From: a virus
DNA: 25,435 nucleotides
Strand: one strand, 5' to 3'
Virus record (IMG/VR): IMGVR_UViG_3300009593_000110
Location: 1 to 25,435 of that record
The notes beneath the pieces are model-generated. The model was not told the DNA's origin, made no database searches, and saw only the letters and a list, made by a program, of their open reading frames with translations. The first letter of the stretch is position 1; every line of letters begins with the position of its first letter. Shown here piece by piece: positions 12,315 to 19,096 of the stretch. A program made the position numbers and the translations under genes.

Positions 12315-13553
12315 ATGGAAGTAAATAAAGTTCGTGAGCAAATAGTTGCAAAGTCCGAAGAACTCAAAGGTCTCTTTGATGAGATTTCTGGGCAAGAAGG
12401 ACCATCTACTCCAGAGCAAAAGAACGCTGTCATTGATAGAAATGAAGAGCTTTCTTCTTTAAGAGATGATCTTAAAGTAGCTGAAGCAAAGTCTAAATTA
12501 GACGCTTCTGCTGGAGCAGTTGCAAGTATCCCTACCCCATCAGAGGAAGCACCAGCTTCATCTTTTGGTGCGGAAGTACTTAAATCAGCAGCTTACAAAG
12601 CTTACACAGAAAATGGTGCTAAGAACATTCAAAGCACTATTCCTTTTGAAATGAAGACAAACTTAACTACAACTGGATATCCACCAGAGTCATTAAGACA
12701 AGGTGGTATTTTAGAGACAGCTCTAAGAGATCCAAATGCAGTTATCAATTTGTTCGATCAGATTCAAACTGATCAAAACGCATTCGTGTATCTTGAGGAA
12801 ACTACTTTCACTAACAACGCAGCAGAAGCCGCAGAGGCAGCAGCAGTTGGTGAAGCAGCTCTCGCATTCACCGAAAGAACAGCCACAATCTCTAAACTTG
12901 GTGTAAACATACCAGTTACAGATGAATTAATGGCTGATGTTTCAGGTCTTGAAGGATATTTGAACTCAAGACTACAAACAATGATAAGATTAAGACTAGA
13001 CAGTCAATTGATCTCAGGTAATGGTACATCACCTAACCTAGAAGGTCTTTTAGACGCTGGTAAGTCAAGTGTTGGATCTAGCGATTACAACTCTTACAGT
13101 GGAAACTTAGGAAGAATTGGAGCGCTTTATAGTGCTATCACTGATATCCGAGTAAATGCTTTCACAGAGCCAGATGCTATTGTTTGCCACCCAAATGACT
13201 GGGCGCAAATTGTTACACTAGTCGATGAAGACTTTGCTGGTACATCATCAGCAGGTTATACAACTAAGCAACCTGTATTCACCGCAGCTGGTGGGTATGG
13301 TGGCGGAGTTGCAAATCAACTTTGGGGATTAAAGGTTGTTCCTACAACAGCTTGTCCTGCAAATACAATCATTGTTGGTAAATTCGGCGGCGGCGAAGCA
13401 GCACACATTGTCATGAGACAAGGAATGGACATCGCAGTTAGTGATAGTCATGGTGATAATTTTACAAAAAATATCATGGTGGTTAGAGCAACTATGAGAG
13501 TCGGTTTCCCTGTTTACAGGCAAGCAGCTTTCCACAAGGTCACAAACACATAA
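12315..13553 (+). CDS. Major capsid protein (HK97 fold)
   Basis: This is a 412-residue HK97-fold coat protein. The first 80 or so residues are a charged, coiled-coil-like delta/scaffold domain (VREQIVAKSEELKGLFDEIS ... LRDDLKVAEAKSKLD), normally removed by the prohead protease. The coat domain then has GGILETALRDPNAVINLFDQ, AFTERTATISKLGVNIPVTD, LRLDSQLISGNGTSPNLEG, AIVCHPNDWAQIV, LWGLKVVPTT and MRQGMDIAVSDSHGDNFTKN, which are family hallmarks. AGGAG lies 7-8 nt before the ATG. A strong terminator follows, which probably sets capsid message level relative to the downstream genes. Confidence 0.95.
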   Translation: MEVNKVREQIVAKSEELKGLFDEISGQEGPSTPEQKNAVIDRNEELSSLRDDLKVAEAKSKLDASAGAVASIPTPSEEAPASSFGAEVLKSAAYKAYTENGAKNIQSTIPFEMKTNLTTTGYPPESLRQGGILETALRDPNAVINLFDQIQTDQNAFVYLEETTFTNNAAEAAEAAAVGEAALAFTERTATISKLGVNIPVTDELMADVSGLEGYLNSRLQTMIRLRLDSQLISGNGTSPNLEGLLDAGKSSVGSSDYNSYSGNLGRIGALYSAITDIRVNAFTEPDAIVCHPNDWAQIVTLVDEDFAGTSSAGYTTKQPVFTAAGGYGGGVANQLWGLKVVPTTACPANTIIVGKFGGGEAAHIVMRQGMDIAVSDSHGDNFTKNIMVVRATMRVGFPVYRQAAFHKVTNT

Positions 13554-13565
13554 ATTGTGAAATTT

Positions 13566-13602
13566 GTAGTGGGGGTGTAAAAACCCCCATTACTTTTTTT
13601 TT
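13566..13602 (+). terminator. Terminator after the major capsid gene
   Basis: GTAGTGGGGGT (13566-13576) pairs with ACCCCCATTAC (13583-13593) with one wobble and a 6-nt loop, followed by nine Ts. It is likely partial in vivo, because the next genes also belong to the structural module. Confidence 0.9.
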
Positions 13603-13652
13603 GGTCTGAATAAACCAAAAACAAGAAAAAAATAAGTTAGGATTAATACATT

Positions 13653-13892
13653 ATGGCAGAAGAAAAATATATAACAATGGAAAAAGATGTTTGGGTATTA
13701 GGCGATGGTTCTATTTTTGAAGGACCAAAAGCTGAACTTCCAAAATCTAATGCTTCTAAGGTTGCAGGAATGGGTAAATCATATCCTGAGAGCTACCTAA
13801 AAGAACTTGGTTGGGGAAAAGCAGCTAAGAAAAAAGCAGATTCCAAGAAAAAAGTAGAAACTAAAGCAGTAAAACCATCTGAAAATAAGTAA
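13653..13892 (+). CDS. Small Lys-rich hypothetical head-region protein
   Basis: This is a 79-residue protein. The N-terminal part, with KDVWVLGDGSIFEGPKAELP, looks like a small beta structure. The end is Lys-rich (KAAKKKADSKKKVETK). AGGA lies about 10 nt before the ATG. It sits between capsid and connector genes, where phages often carry small capsid-associated or unknown proteins. No family is recognised. Confidence 0.7.
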   Translation: MAEEKYITMEKDVWVLGDGSIFEGPKAELPKSNASKVAGMGKSYPESYLKELGWGKAAKKKADSKKKVETKAVKPSENK

Positions 13893-13901
13893 GGGGTCAA
13901 C

Positions 13902-14540
13902 ATGGCTCTCTGCTCTTATTCTGATGTTGAAGCTATTGTAGGCATTGACTTTAGTTCTACCGTTCAAACATCAATAACTAATAATTTCATTCCTTATTCA
14001 GATAAGATAATAAAAACCTATATTGGTTATGACATAGAAGCTGGAAATAAAACTGAAACAATATTCGGTAATAATATGCGTGAATTGTCATTAAAACATT
14101 TACCAGTAAACTCAATCACATCAGTTACTGAAGATGGCAATACTTTAACAGAAGGTAACGAAGAAGATTTCGTTGTACACCCAAATGGAAGACTAGAAAG
14201 AGTCTTAAGTAGGTGGTCAGGATCTAAACCTAGAAATGTAGTCGTAGTTTACAACGCTGGATATTCAACAATTCCTGAAGATATAAGATTTACAAGTGCG
14301 AGAATATCTGCCAGAATGGTACTATCTGCTTTAAATTTAGGTAGCCAAGCCAAAGCTGGTGCGGTTGACACACATTTAGCAGACTCAACAAATGGGGCTG
14401 ACATGGCAATAGTGCTAGAAGAAAGAATTGGAGACTTGAATGTCAAGTTTGCTGATCCTCTGGCTTATTTTGATGGTGATCTACTTAAATCATCTGATAA
14501 AATGTTGCTAACACCTTACAAGAAACAGGTTCTGGTTTAA
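13902..14540 (+). CDS. Head-tail connector (adaptor, gp6-like)
   Basis: 212 residues. It starts CSYSDVEAIVGIDF, followed by a helix-rich part and the hydrophobic LKHLPVNSITSVTEDG and VVVYNAGYSTIPEDIRF segments, which are typical of head-tail connector proteins of the HK97 gp6 / SPP1 gp15 type. It sits under the portal ring. AAGGGG lies 5 nt before the ATG. The last A of its TAA is the first base of a small ORF. Confidence 0.82.
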   Translation: MALCSYSDVEAIVGIDFSSTVQTSITNNFIPYSDKIIKTYIGYDIEAGNKTETIFGNNMRELSLKHLPVNSITSVTEDGNTLTEGNEEDFVVHPNGRLERVLSRWSGSKPRNVVVVYNAGYSTIPEDIRFTSARISARMVLSALNLGSQAKAGAVDTHLADSTNGADMAIVLEERIGDLNVKFADPLAYFDGDLLKSSDKMLLTPYKKQVLV

Positions 14541-14710
14541 TGGATTTGGTTACATACACTTACCTTATCGGTTTCTTAAATTACCACGGTCTAATATCAA
14601 CTCATCTCAACGAATACGCACGAGAGCGTGTATTTCAGGAAGATCTAATTGCTAGAAAATTTAGTGAAATAATAGCAGGTGAGGAATGGAATATAAGGAA
14701 GAATCTCTAG
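14540..14710 (+). CDS. Small hypothetical protein (56 aa) between connector and WhiB
   Basis: A 57-codon frame starts at ATG 14540, overlapping the connector stop (TAATG), and ends at TAG 14708-14710, overlapping the WhiB gene by 25 nt. The protein begins MDLVTYTYLIGFLNYHGLIS and continues with THLNEYARERVFQEDLIARK. The N terminus is hydrophobic and could be a short membrane or packing helix; the rest is a charged helix. It fills what would otherwise be the only sizeable gap between these genes. Tight coupling on both sides supports it. No family is recognised. Confidence 0.55.
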   Translation: MDLVTYTYLIGFLNYHGLISTHLNEYARERVFQEDLIARKFSEIIAGEEWNIRKNL

Positions 14711-14973
14711 GGAATCTACTTAGACTACAAGAACTTTGGTGGCAAGATGACGCCAAATGTAAAGACGAAGACCCAGATTTATTTTTTCCAAATCGTGGAG
14801 CTTCTACTCGAAAAGCTAAACAAATTTGTGGTGAATGTCCAGCTCAAGAACATTGTTTAGAGTATGCAATCATTAATGCTGAAAAATTCGGTATTTGGGG
14901 TGGTTTATCTGAAAGGGAAAGAAGAAAATTAAGAAAAGAACGAGGACTTACAAGAAAGAGGAGCAGTGCCTAG
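14686..14973 (+). CDS. whiB: WhiB-family transcriptional regulator
   Basis: This is a 95-residue WhiB-like protein. Four cysteines, Cys25, Cys48, Cys51 and Cys57, have C-x22-C-x2-C-x5-C spacing and ligate a 4Fe-4S cluster. The DPDLFFP motif precedes them, and GIWGG (69-73) is followed by a basic C-terminal tail that contacts DNA. In Actinobacteria these proteins bind region 4 of the main sigma factor and redirect RNA polymerase; some phage versions repress host whiB genes. AGGTGAGGA lies directly before the ATG. The gene is within the structural operon and overlaps both neighbours, so it is probably made late. Its presence is the best host clue in the window. Confidence 0.95.
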   Translation: MEYKEESLGNLLRLQELWWQDDAKCKDEDPDLFFPNRGASTRKAKQICGECPAQEHCLEYAIINAEKFGIWGGLSERERRKLRKERGLTRKRSSA

Positions 14974-15499
14974 TAGAAAGATACCATCAGTAGAACAAGC
15001 GTTCGAACTTTTTAATAAAGATCCTTGGCGACCATTATCTGAATGGGCTGAAGAATGGGACTGTTCACACGAAAGAGTTAGGCAATTAAGGGAACAAGCT
15101 GGTTTTGATCCAATTTCTAGTATTGATCATGGAACTGCTCAAATTGTAATAGATCGTGTTCGTAATGGTGAATTTTCATTAACTGTAAGAGAATTATATG
15201 ATGATCTCCCAATAGGTTTAGAAAAGTTTTTAACTTGGATGAAAGAAGATCCTGCTATTTATTTAGGTGTTTTAGAAGCTCAACAATGGGTAGAAAAACA
15301 ATCATGGAATCCAGATAAAAAACAATGTAAAAGATGTGGAGAAGTACAAGATCCAAATAATTTTGGAAAAACACAAAAATATAAAGATGGACTACAAAAA
15401 ATATGTAACCACTGCCTTGAAAATCCATCTGAAAAACTAGCTAGTATTAAAGAAAAACAAGAAAAGATTAAAGCCCTTAAGGATAAGCTAGATAACTGA
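14966..15499 (+). CDS. HTH and zinc-ribbon protein with sigma-region-4-like motif
   Basis: 177 residues starting at GTG 14966, which has AAAGAGGAG directly upstream and overlaps the WhiB gene by 8 nt. The N-terminal part has PLSEWAEEWDCSHERVRQLR (23-42), a helix-turn-helix that closely resembles the ERVRQI recognition helix of sigma-70 region 4. The middle is helical. A four-Cys zinc ribbon follows: CKRC (121-124) and CNHC (147-150) around FGKTQKYKDGLQ, the pattern seen in HNH-type and other phage zinc-ribbon proteins. No HNH catalytic residues are seen. Being co-translated with WhiB, it could be a transcription partner that WhiB contacts. An alternative is a DNA-binding protein related to homing or HNH enzymes. 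Confidence 0.75.
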   Translation: MPSRKIPSVEQAFELFNKDPWRPLSEWAEEWDCSHERVRQLREQAGFDPISSIDHGTAQIVIDRVRNGEFSLTVRELYDDLPIGLEKFLTWMKEDPAIYLGVLEAQQWVEKQSWNPDKKQCKRCGEVQDPNNFGKTQKYKDGLQKICNHCLENPSEKLASIKEKQEKIKALKDKLDN

Positions 15500-15517
15500 A
15501 CCTCAGAAAAATTCTAC

Positions 15518-15523
15518 TAAAGT
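15518..15523 (+). promoter_or_regulatory. -10 box before the stopper gene
   Basis: TAAAGT is exactly 6 nt before the ATG at 15530, with no Shine-Dalgarno. It may restart transcription after the WhiB insert as a leaderless message. Confidence 0.4.
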
Positions 15524-15529
15524 GTAAGT

Positions 15530-15865
15530 ATGTCTTATGATTACCAAAGTTATTTAAAAGAAGATGTCAGCGTACAAACTATGTCAACTTCAAGTGTTGA
15601 TGATCGTGGTTTGTATAATTCAGACTGGACTGCTGGTTCAACCATAAAAGGTAGGTTAGTTTCTAGAGAGTCAGCAGAAACAGAGGGTGACACAAATTTA
15701 GAAGTAGGCCAGTTTTATTTATATTTACCTGGGTCTACAGCTATAAAAACATCAGACAGAATAGCAAAAGGTTCTGAATATTTTAATATTATTGGTATTG
15801 AAGAAATGAAAGACAGATATGGAACTACACCAATTAAAAGGTTAATTCTAAGGAAGAGTTATTAA
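15530..15865 (+). CDS. Head closure (stopper) / head-tail joining protein
   Basis: This is a 111-residue, mostly beta protein. GSTIKGRLVSRESAETEGDT, FYLYLPGSTAIKTSDRI and YFNIIGIEEMKDRYGTTPIK match the small beta-barrel of phage head-tail joining proteins (HK97 gp7 / SPP1 gp16 type), which plug the channel after packaging. Gene order (connector, stopper, gp10-like, tail terminator, tail tube) supports this. The start has no Shine-Dalgarno. Its TAA overlaps the next ATG. Confidence 0.8.
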   Translation: MSYDYQSYLKEDVSVQTMSTSSVDDRGLYNSDWTAGSTIKGRLVSRESAETEGDTNLEVGQFYLYLPGSTAIKTSDRIAKGSEYFNIIGIEEMKDRYGTTPIKRLILRKSY

Positions 15866-16848
15866 TGCGATCAAAACCAAAAAATAGATTTAGATCTTTC
15901 ATGTATTCGTCATCAGCAAACACATTTGCAACTGGTGACTTAATTGCATTAAATATTATGAAAAGTACAGCTAATAGTGTAAGGCAGCCTGCTTTGGGTT
16001 TCGCTAAGTTTATGGGTGACCTTAATTCAATTAGACCAGGTGGACAAGGAGTAAGTATGCGTGTACAAAGACGAGTATCTGGTAGAGTTGCTGGTCGTTT
16101 AGGACATATTTTAATTCCTCAGAAAATGGGTTTTGCTTCTCGTTTAATGAATAAATATTATGGTAGATATTTAACTAAATCTTTGAATAATTATTTTAAT
16201 CAAAAAGTTAAATATAGCATAAAGCTTGATGGTTCCAAAATGACAGCAACAACAAAAGAACAATTAAGTAAAAATTTAAGAAAATCAACAGAGGCGCAAT
16301 ATAAATCTGCTACTGCTGATTTAAAAGGTATGGGTATAAATTTAGAATATTTCAATCCAGCAGTAGTATTAAGAAAAATACAATTACAAATGATAGGCGG
16401 TTCTGCTGGTGGCACTGCTGCACCAATACAGTCAGGTCGTTTAGTGGGTTCTATAATAATGAGAGGATTTAGAGGATCTAGAGAGGCAATATTAGAAGGT
16501 GATTTAACGATAGGCGGATCTGAATCTTCAACTATAGGCGGACCAGCTAATGAAGCACCTTATTGGTGGAAAACAGTTTATGGCGGTTGGTATGAACTTT
16601 CAGGTCCTGAAAGATTTATTCCAGCAAGAAACGCAGGTTGGTTTGGAAAAGCAGTAGCTTATGGTGTAACAAAGTCACTTCCTAAGAATACAATAATATA
16701 TGTTGACAATGGTGAGTATCAACAATATGAGAGTACAGGTGGCAATCTAAAATATTTGAATTATCAACCACCTCGCCCTAAAGGACCAGATAAATGGAAT
16801 AGCGAGCTAGGTATTAATAATAAATATCCAGTGGAGGACGAAGTATGA
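15865..16848 (+). CDS. HK97 gp10-like tail completion protein (probable)
   Basis: This is a 327-residue basic protein. The C-terminal part has PIQSGRLVGSII, NEAPYWWKTVYGGWYELSG and ERFIPARNAGWF, reminiscent of the TGxLxxSI ... YAxxVEyG ... RPFL pattern of HK97 gp10-family proteins. The N-terminal about 150 residues, rich in Arg, Lys and Ser, are extra compared with the usual length of about 120-150. Position between stopper and tail terminator supports a head-tail junction role. The start overlaps the upstream stop (TAATG) and the end overlaps the next gene (ATGA). Confidence 0.6.
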   Translation: MRSKPKNRFRSFMYSSSANTFATGDLIALNIMKSTANSVRQPALGFAKFMGDLNSIRPGGQGVSMRVQRRVSGRVAGRLGHILIPQKMGFASRLMNKYYGRYLTKSLNNYFNQKVKYSIKLDGSKMTATTKEQLSKNLRKSTEAQYKSATADLKGMGINLEYFNPAVVLRKIQLQMIGGSAGGTAAPIQSGRLVGSIIMRGFRGSREAILEGDLTIGGSESSTIGGPANEAPYWWKTVYGGWYELSGPERFIPARNAGWFGKAVAYGVTKSLPKNTIIYVDNGEYQQYESTGGNLKYLNYQPPRPKGPDKWNSELGINNKYPVEDEV

Positions 16849-17321
16849 CAGGTTTAGTTAGTGCTTCAAATATGCCACCTGATCCAGAAATAACAGCTAG
16901 AGCTTGGTGTCTTGAAAAAACAGCTATAACAGATTTAGTTAGTACAAGAATAGCCACAAGACTACCTCAAAATCCGACATTACCATTTTTAGTTATTACA
17001 AATGGCGGTGGTGGTCCATTAGATTCCACTTCACAAGCAGCAATAAATGGTGTATCTATTATATTTAACTGCTATGCAGGGAGATGGGGTGGTGATGGAT
17101 CTAAAGGTGAACCAGACTATACTGCTGCAAGTAATTTAGCCCAAGCTGTTTATAAAGAATGTTTTATTGAAGCTAATAATCAGATAACAACAGGTGCTGG
17201 TGTTAAAGCTTTTATTTATGGTTTCGATATACAATCTTCCCCAGTTAGAGTTGAAGAAAAAGATTTAATGGTTGCTAATTTTGAATTAGTAGCTTTCATG
17301 ACATATAGAGCTAGCGCTTAA
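16845..17321 (+). CDS. Tail terminator protein (probable)
   Basis: 158 residues. An N-terminal helix with DPEITARAWCLEKTAITDLV is followed by TRLPQNPTLPFLVITNGGGG, GVSIIFNCYAGRWGG, AASNLAQAVYKECF and a beta-rich end. This layout (short helix, then strands with PFLV and a mid helix) fits the tail terminator/DUF3168 group, which caps the tail tube and joins it to the head. It starts in an ATGA overlap with the preceding gene. The call relies on order and general pattern. Confidence 0.65.
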   Translation: MTGLVSASNMPPDPEITARAWCLEKTAITDLVSTRIATRLPQNPTLPFLVITNGGGGPLDSTSQAAINGVSIIFNCYAGRWGGDGSKGEPDYTAASNLAQAVYKECFIEANNQITTGAGVKAFIYGFDIQSSPVRVEEKDLMVANFELVAFMTYRASA

Positions 17322-17378
17322 TCGTTGAATAACACTAATTTGCAAAATAATCCTCTAATATTATCTCAGAGGTAAATT

Positions 17379-17684
17379 ATGAAAATAAAAGTTAAGGTTA
17401 ATCCTAATTATCCAGCTGACGCAGTTGGCGATGAGATATTGGGGCTAACATTTACCAAAAATGAATGGACGGAAGTTAATGGGACTGACTGGAAAAGACT
17501 CAAAGAATCAACTGGTCGTATGTGGAACGGTGAGCTATCTATACCGATGCTTATCGAAGAAGGATCAGATTGGGAGATCACACCAGTCATTCAGACTGAT
17601 ATAACGGAAGACAATTCTGTTGTAGATAGCGATGAAGAAGCTGACGACTCTTCTGAAGAATGGTATGGATCTGAAGAAGAATAA
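17379..17684 (+). CDS. Small protein with acidic C terminus
   Basis: This is a 101-residue protein with AGAGG six nt before the ATG. The N-terminal 70 residues look like a small beta domain (MKIKVKVNPNYP, NEWTEVNGTDWKRL). The last 30 are very acidic (DSDEEADDSSEEWYGSEEE). It sits between tail terminator and tail tube genes. No family is recognised; it may be a small tail-associated or decoration protein. Confidence 0.7.
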   Translation: MKIKVKVNPNYPADAVGDEILGLTFTKNEWTEVNGTDWKRLKESTGRMWNGELSIPMLIEEGSDWEITPVIQTDITEDNSVVDSDEEADDSSEEWYGSEEE

Positions 17685-17697
17685 ACTAGTCAAAATG

Positions 17698-17715
17698 ATT
17701 AGTTGTACAACTAAT
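17698..17715. promoter_or_regulatory. 18-bp perfect palindrome before the major tail gene
   Basis: ATTAGTTGTACAACTAAT is fully self-complementary. It lies 23 nt upstream of the major tail protein ATG, in a 53-nt gap. It could be an operator or an mRNA hairpin that stabilises or controls the abundant tail message. There is no T-tract, so it is not a standard terminator. Confidence 0.55.
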
Positions 17716-17737
17716 AATTGTAAGTTAGGAGAAATGT

Positions 17738-18382
17738 ATGCCAACAACATATAATACAGCAGGTACAGTATCAGATGTGCTTATAGGCACAGGTGTTCTG
17801 TATGTTGCTGCTAAAGGCACAAGCTTCCCTGGTAATTCAGGCACAGCTTGGGAAGCCAACCCTAGTGGTTGGTCAGATGTAGGTTTCTCAGAAGACGGCT
17901 GGACCCTAGAATATGATAAAACTTTCGAAGATATCATGGTTGCAGAAGAAATTGATCCAATTAAATCAGTGAAATCTGCACAAGAGATCAGACTAACTGG
18001 TACTCTTGCACAAGCGAGTTTAGCTAATATTAAAGAAGCTTTTGGTGGTGGAACGATCACAGAAGATCAGACCACTAACTTTGCTGCTGGTTTTGACACA
18101 TTAGTGCCACCAGCAACAGATAGCTTCGTTGAGAAATCACTATTGTTGGTGACTGAAGGACCAAGCGGTGCTATCAGACACTTACAAATCCCAAGAGCTA
18201 TTAATGTTGGAGCTTTCTCAATGGCACAACAAAAAGCACCTCAAAAAGTGCTTCTTGCCACTGAGTTTAAGATCCTTGTACCAGATAGTGTTGCTACAGC
18301 TGTAGGAACAACAGACGGTAAGAAAAACATTTTTAGAATTGTCGATAACACTAACGCTGTTACCGAAGGAAGTGTAAACTAA
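17738..18382 (+). CDS. Major tail (tube) protein
   Basis: 214 residues. TVSDVLIGTGVLYVA, SGWSDVGFSEDGWTLEYDKT and EEIDPIKSVKSAQEIRLTGT match actinophage-type tail tube proteins, which open with a beta sandwich and a typical D-G-x-x-x-x-x-D region. Many copies polymerise into the tube through which DNA passes. AGGAG lies 6 nt before the ATG. It is followed immediately by the chaperone pair, the canonical order. Confidence 0.85.
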   Translation: MPTTYNTAGTVSDVLIGTGVLYVAAKGTSFPGNSGTAWEANPSGWSDVGFSEDGWTLEYDKTFEDIMVAEEIDPIKSVKSAQEIRLTGTLAQASLANIKEAFGGGTITEDQTTNFAAGFDTLVPPATDSFVEKSLLLVTEGPSGAIRHLQIPRAINVGAFSMAQQKAPQKVLLATEFKILVPDSVATAVGTTDGKKNIFRIVDNTNAVTEGSVN

Positions 18383-18411
18383 ATTAACTCATAACGATTG
18401 GAGGAATAATA

Positions 18412-18759
18412 ATGAGTAAGCGATTTAAAGATTTTGACGCTGCACAGGACGCAAAAAATCCTGAGCCGATCAAGATAAAAGTGAATGAAACCGAATATGA
18501 GTTTCCACCATTTTTATCAGCGTCAGTTGTTTTAGAACAGCTAACATGGATCGGTGAGGATGGTGCTGTTGCAGCTTCAAATCTTCCAAGATGGTTTGTA
18601 ACTGTTTTCGGAAAAGAAAACTATACAAAAATTTCACAAGCTGTCGATTTCCAAAAACTACAAGAAATATCACAATGGTTAATGGAACAATACGGATTAA
18701 CTGACACAAATCAAGAATTAGCAGGTGGGGTTGAGGACGAGGGTGATACCCCAAAATAA
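18412..18759 (+). CDS. Tail assembly chaperone, short form (gpG-like)
   Basis: This 115-residue protein comes after the tail tube and before the tape measure, the conserved site of the tail assembly chaperone. It contains IKIKVNETEYEFPPFLSASV and WFVTVFGKENY, features of siphoviral gpG-type proteins. GGAGG lies about 7 nt before the ATG. The last codons read ACC CCA AAA TAA and include a C CCA AAA slippery heptamer, so a fraction of ribosomes continues into the -1 frame. Confidence 0.82.
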   Translation: MSKRFKDFDAAQDAKNPEPIKIKVNETEYEFPPFLSASVVLEQLTWIGEDGAVAASNLPRWFVTVFGKENYTKISQAVDFQKLQEISQWLMEQYGLTDTNQELAGGVEDEGDTPK

Positions 18760-19094
18760 CTTTTAAGGTCACCGACATAGTTGATAGGTGGTCTTATGTA
18801 GAGTCCGACTTCAACAAAATATATTCAATCCTTGAGCCACTAGAACTTGAATGGCGCAAATTTTACAGATTACTTAGTACAATGCCTATAGAGAGTTCTT
18901 TATTCTTTGCTCCATATTCCAACGAATATAACGAGCAAATGGAAAATGGATCTGATGATTCTACCGATCATAATTGGTACAAAGAAGAACTTGATAAAAA
19001 AATGGGCAGGTCTCCTAAACCGAGAGCTGTTACAACAGTAGACGAAATGATCCAAGACCAAAATAAACATGGTATAGGCAAGGAGAATATTTAA
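18412..19094 (+). CDS. Tail assembly chaperone, -1 frameshift long form (gpGT-like)
   Basis: A -1 shift on CCCAAAA (18750-18756) joins the first 115 codons to a -1-frame extension that is open to TAA at 19092-19094. This gives about 227 residues. The extension begins ITFKVTDIVDRWSYVESDFN and continues through LELEWRKFYRLLSTMP, with no stop between the slip site and its end. It has no ribosome binding site of its own near the slip site. GT-type products bind the tape measure and tail tube during tail polymerisation; the ratio of short to long form is set by frameshifting. Confidence 0.85.
18750..18795 (+). promoter_or_regulatory. Programmed -1 frameshift signal
   Basis: The slippery heptamer C CCA AAA (18750-18756) fits X XXY YYZ and directly precedes the zero-frame TAA. 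Eight nt downstream, AAGGTCACC (18765-18773) can pair with GGTGGTCTT (18787-18795), a 9-bp stem with two G-U pairs and a 13-nt loop. This is standard spacing for a stimulatory hairpin. Confidence 0.85.
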
Positions 19095-19096
19095 AA

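Noticed and set aside
18882-19094. Separate 70-aa gene starting at ATG 18882
   Set aside because: The frame is open from the slippery heptamer at 18750 onward and the translation upstream of 18882 is protein-like, so this ATG is internal to the frameshifted chaperone extension.
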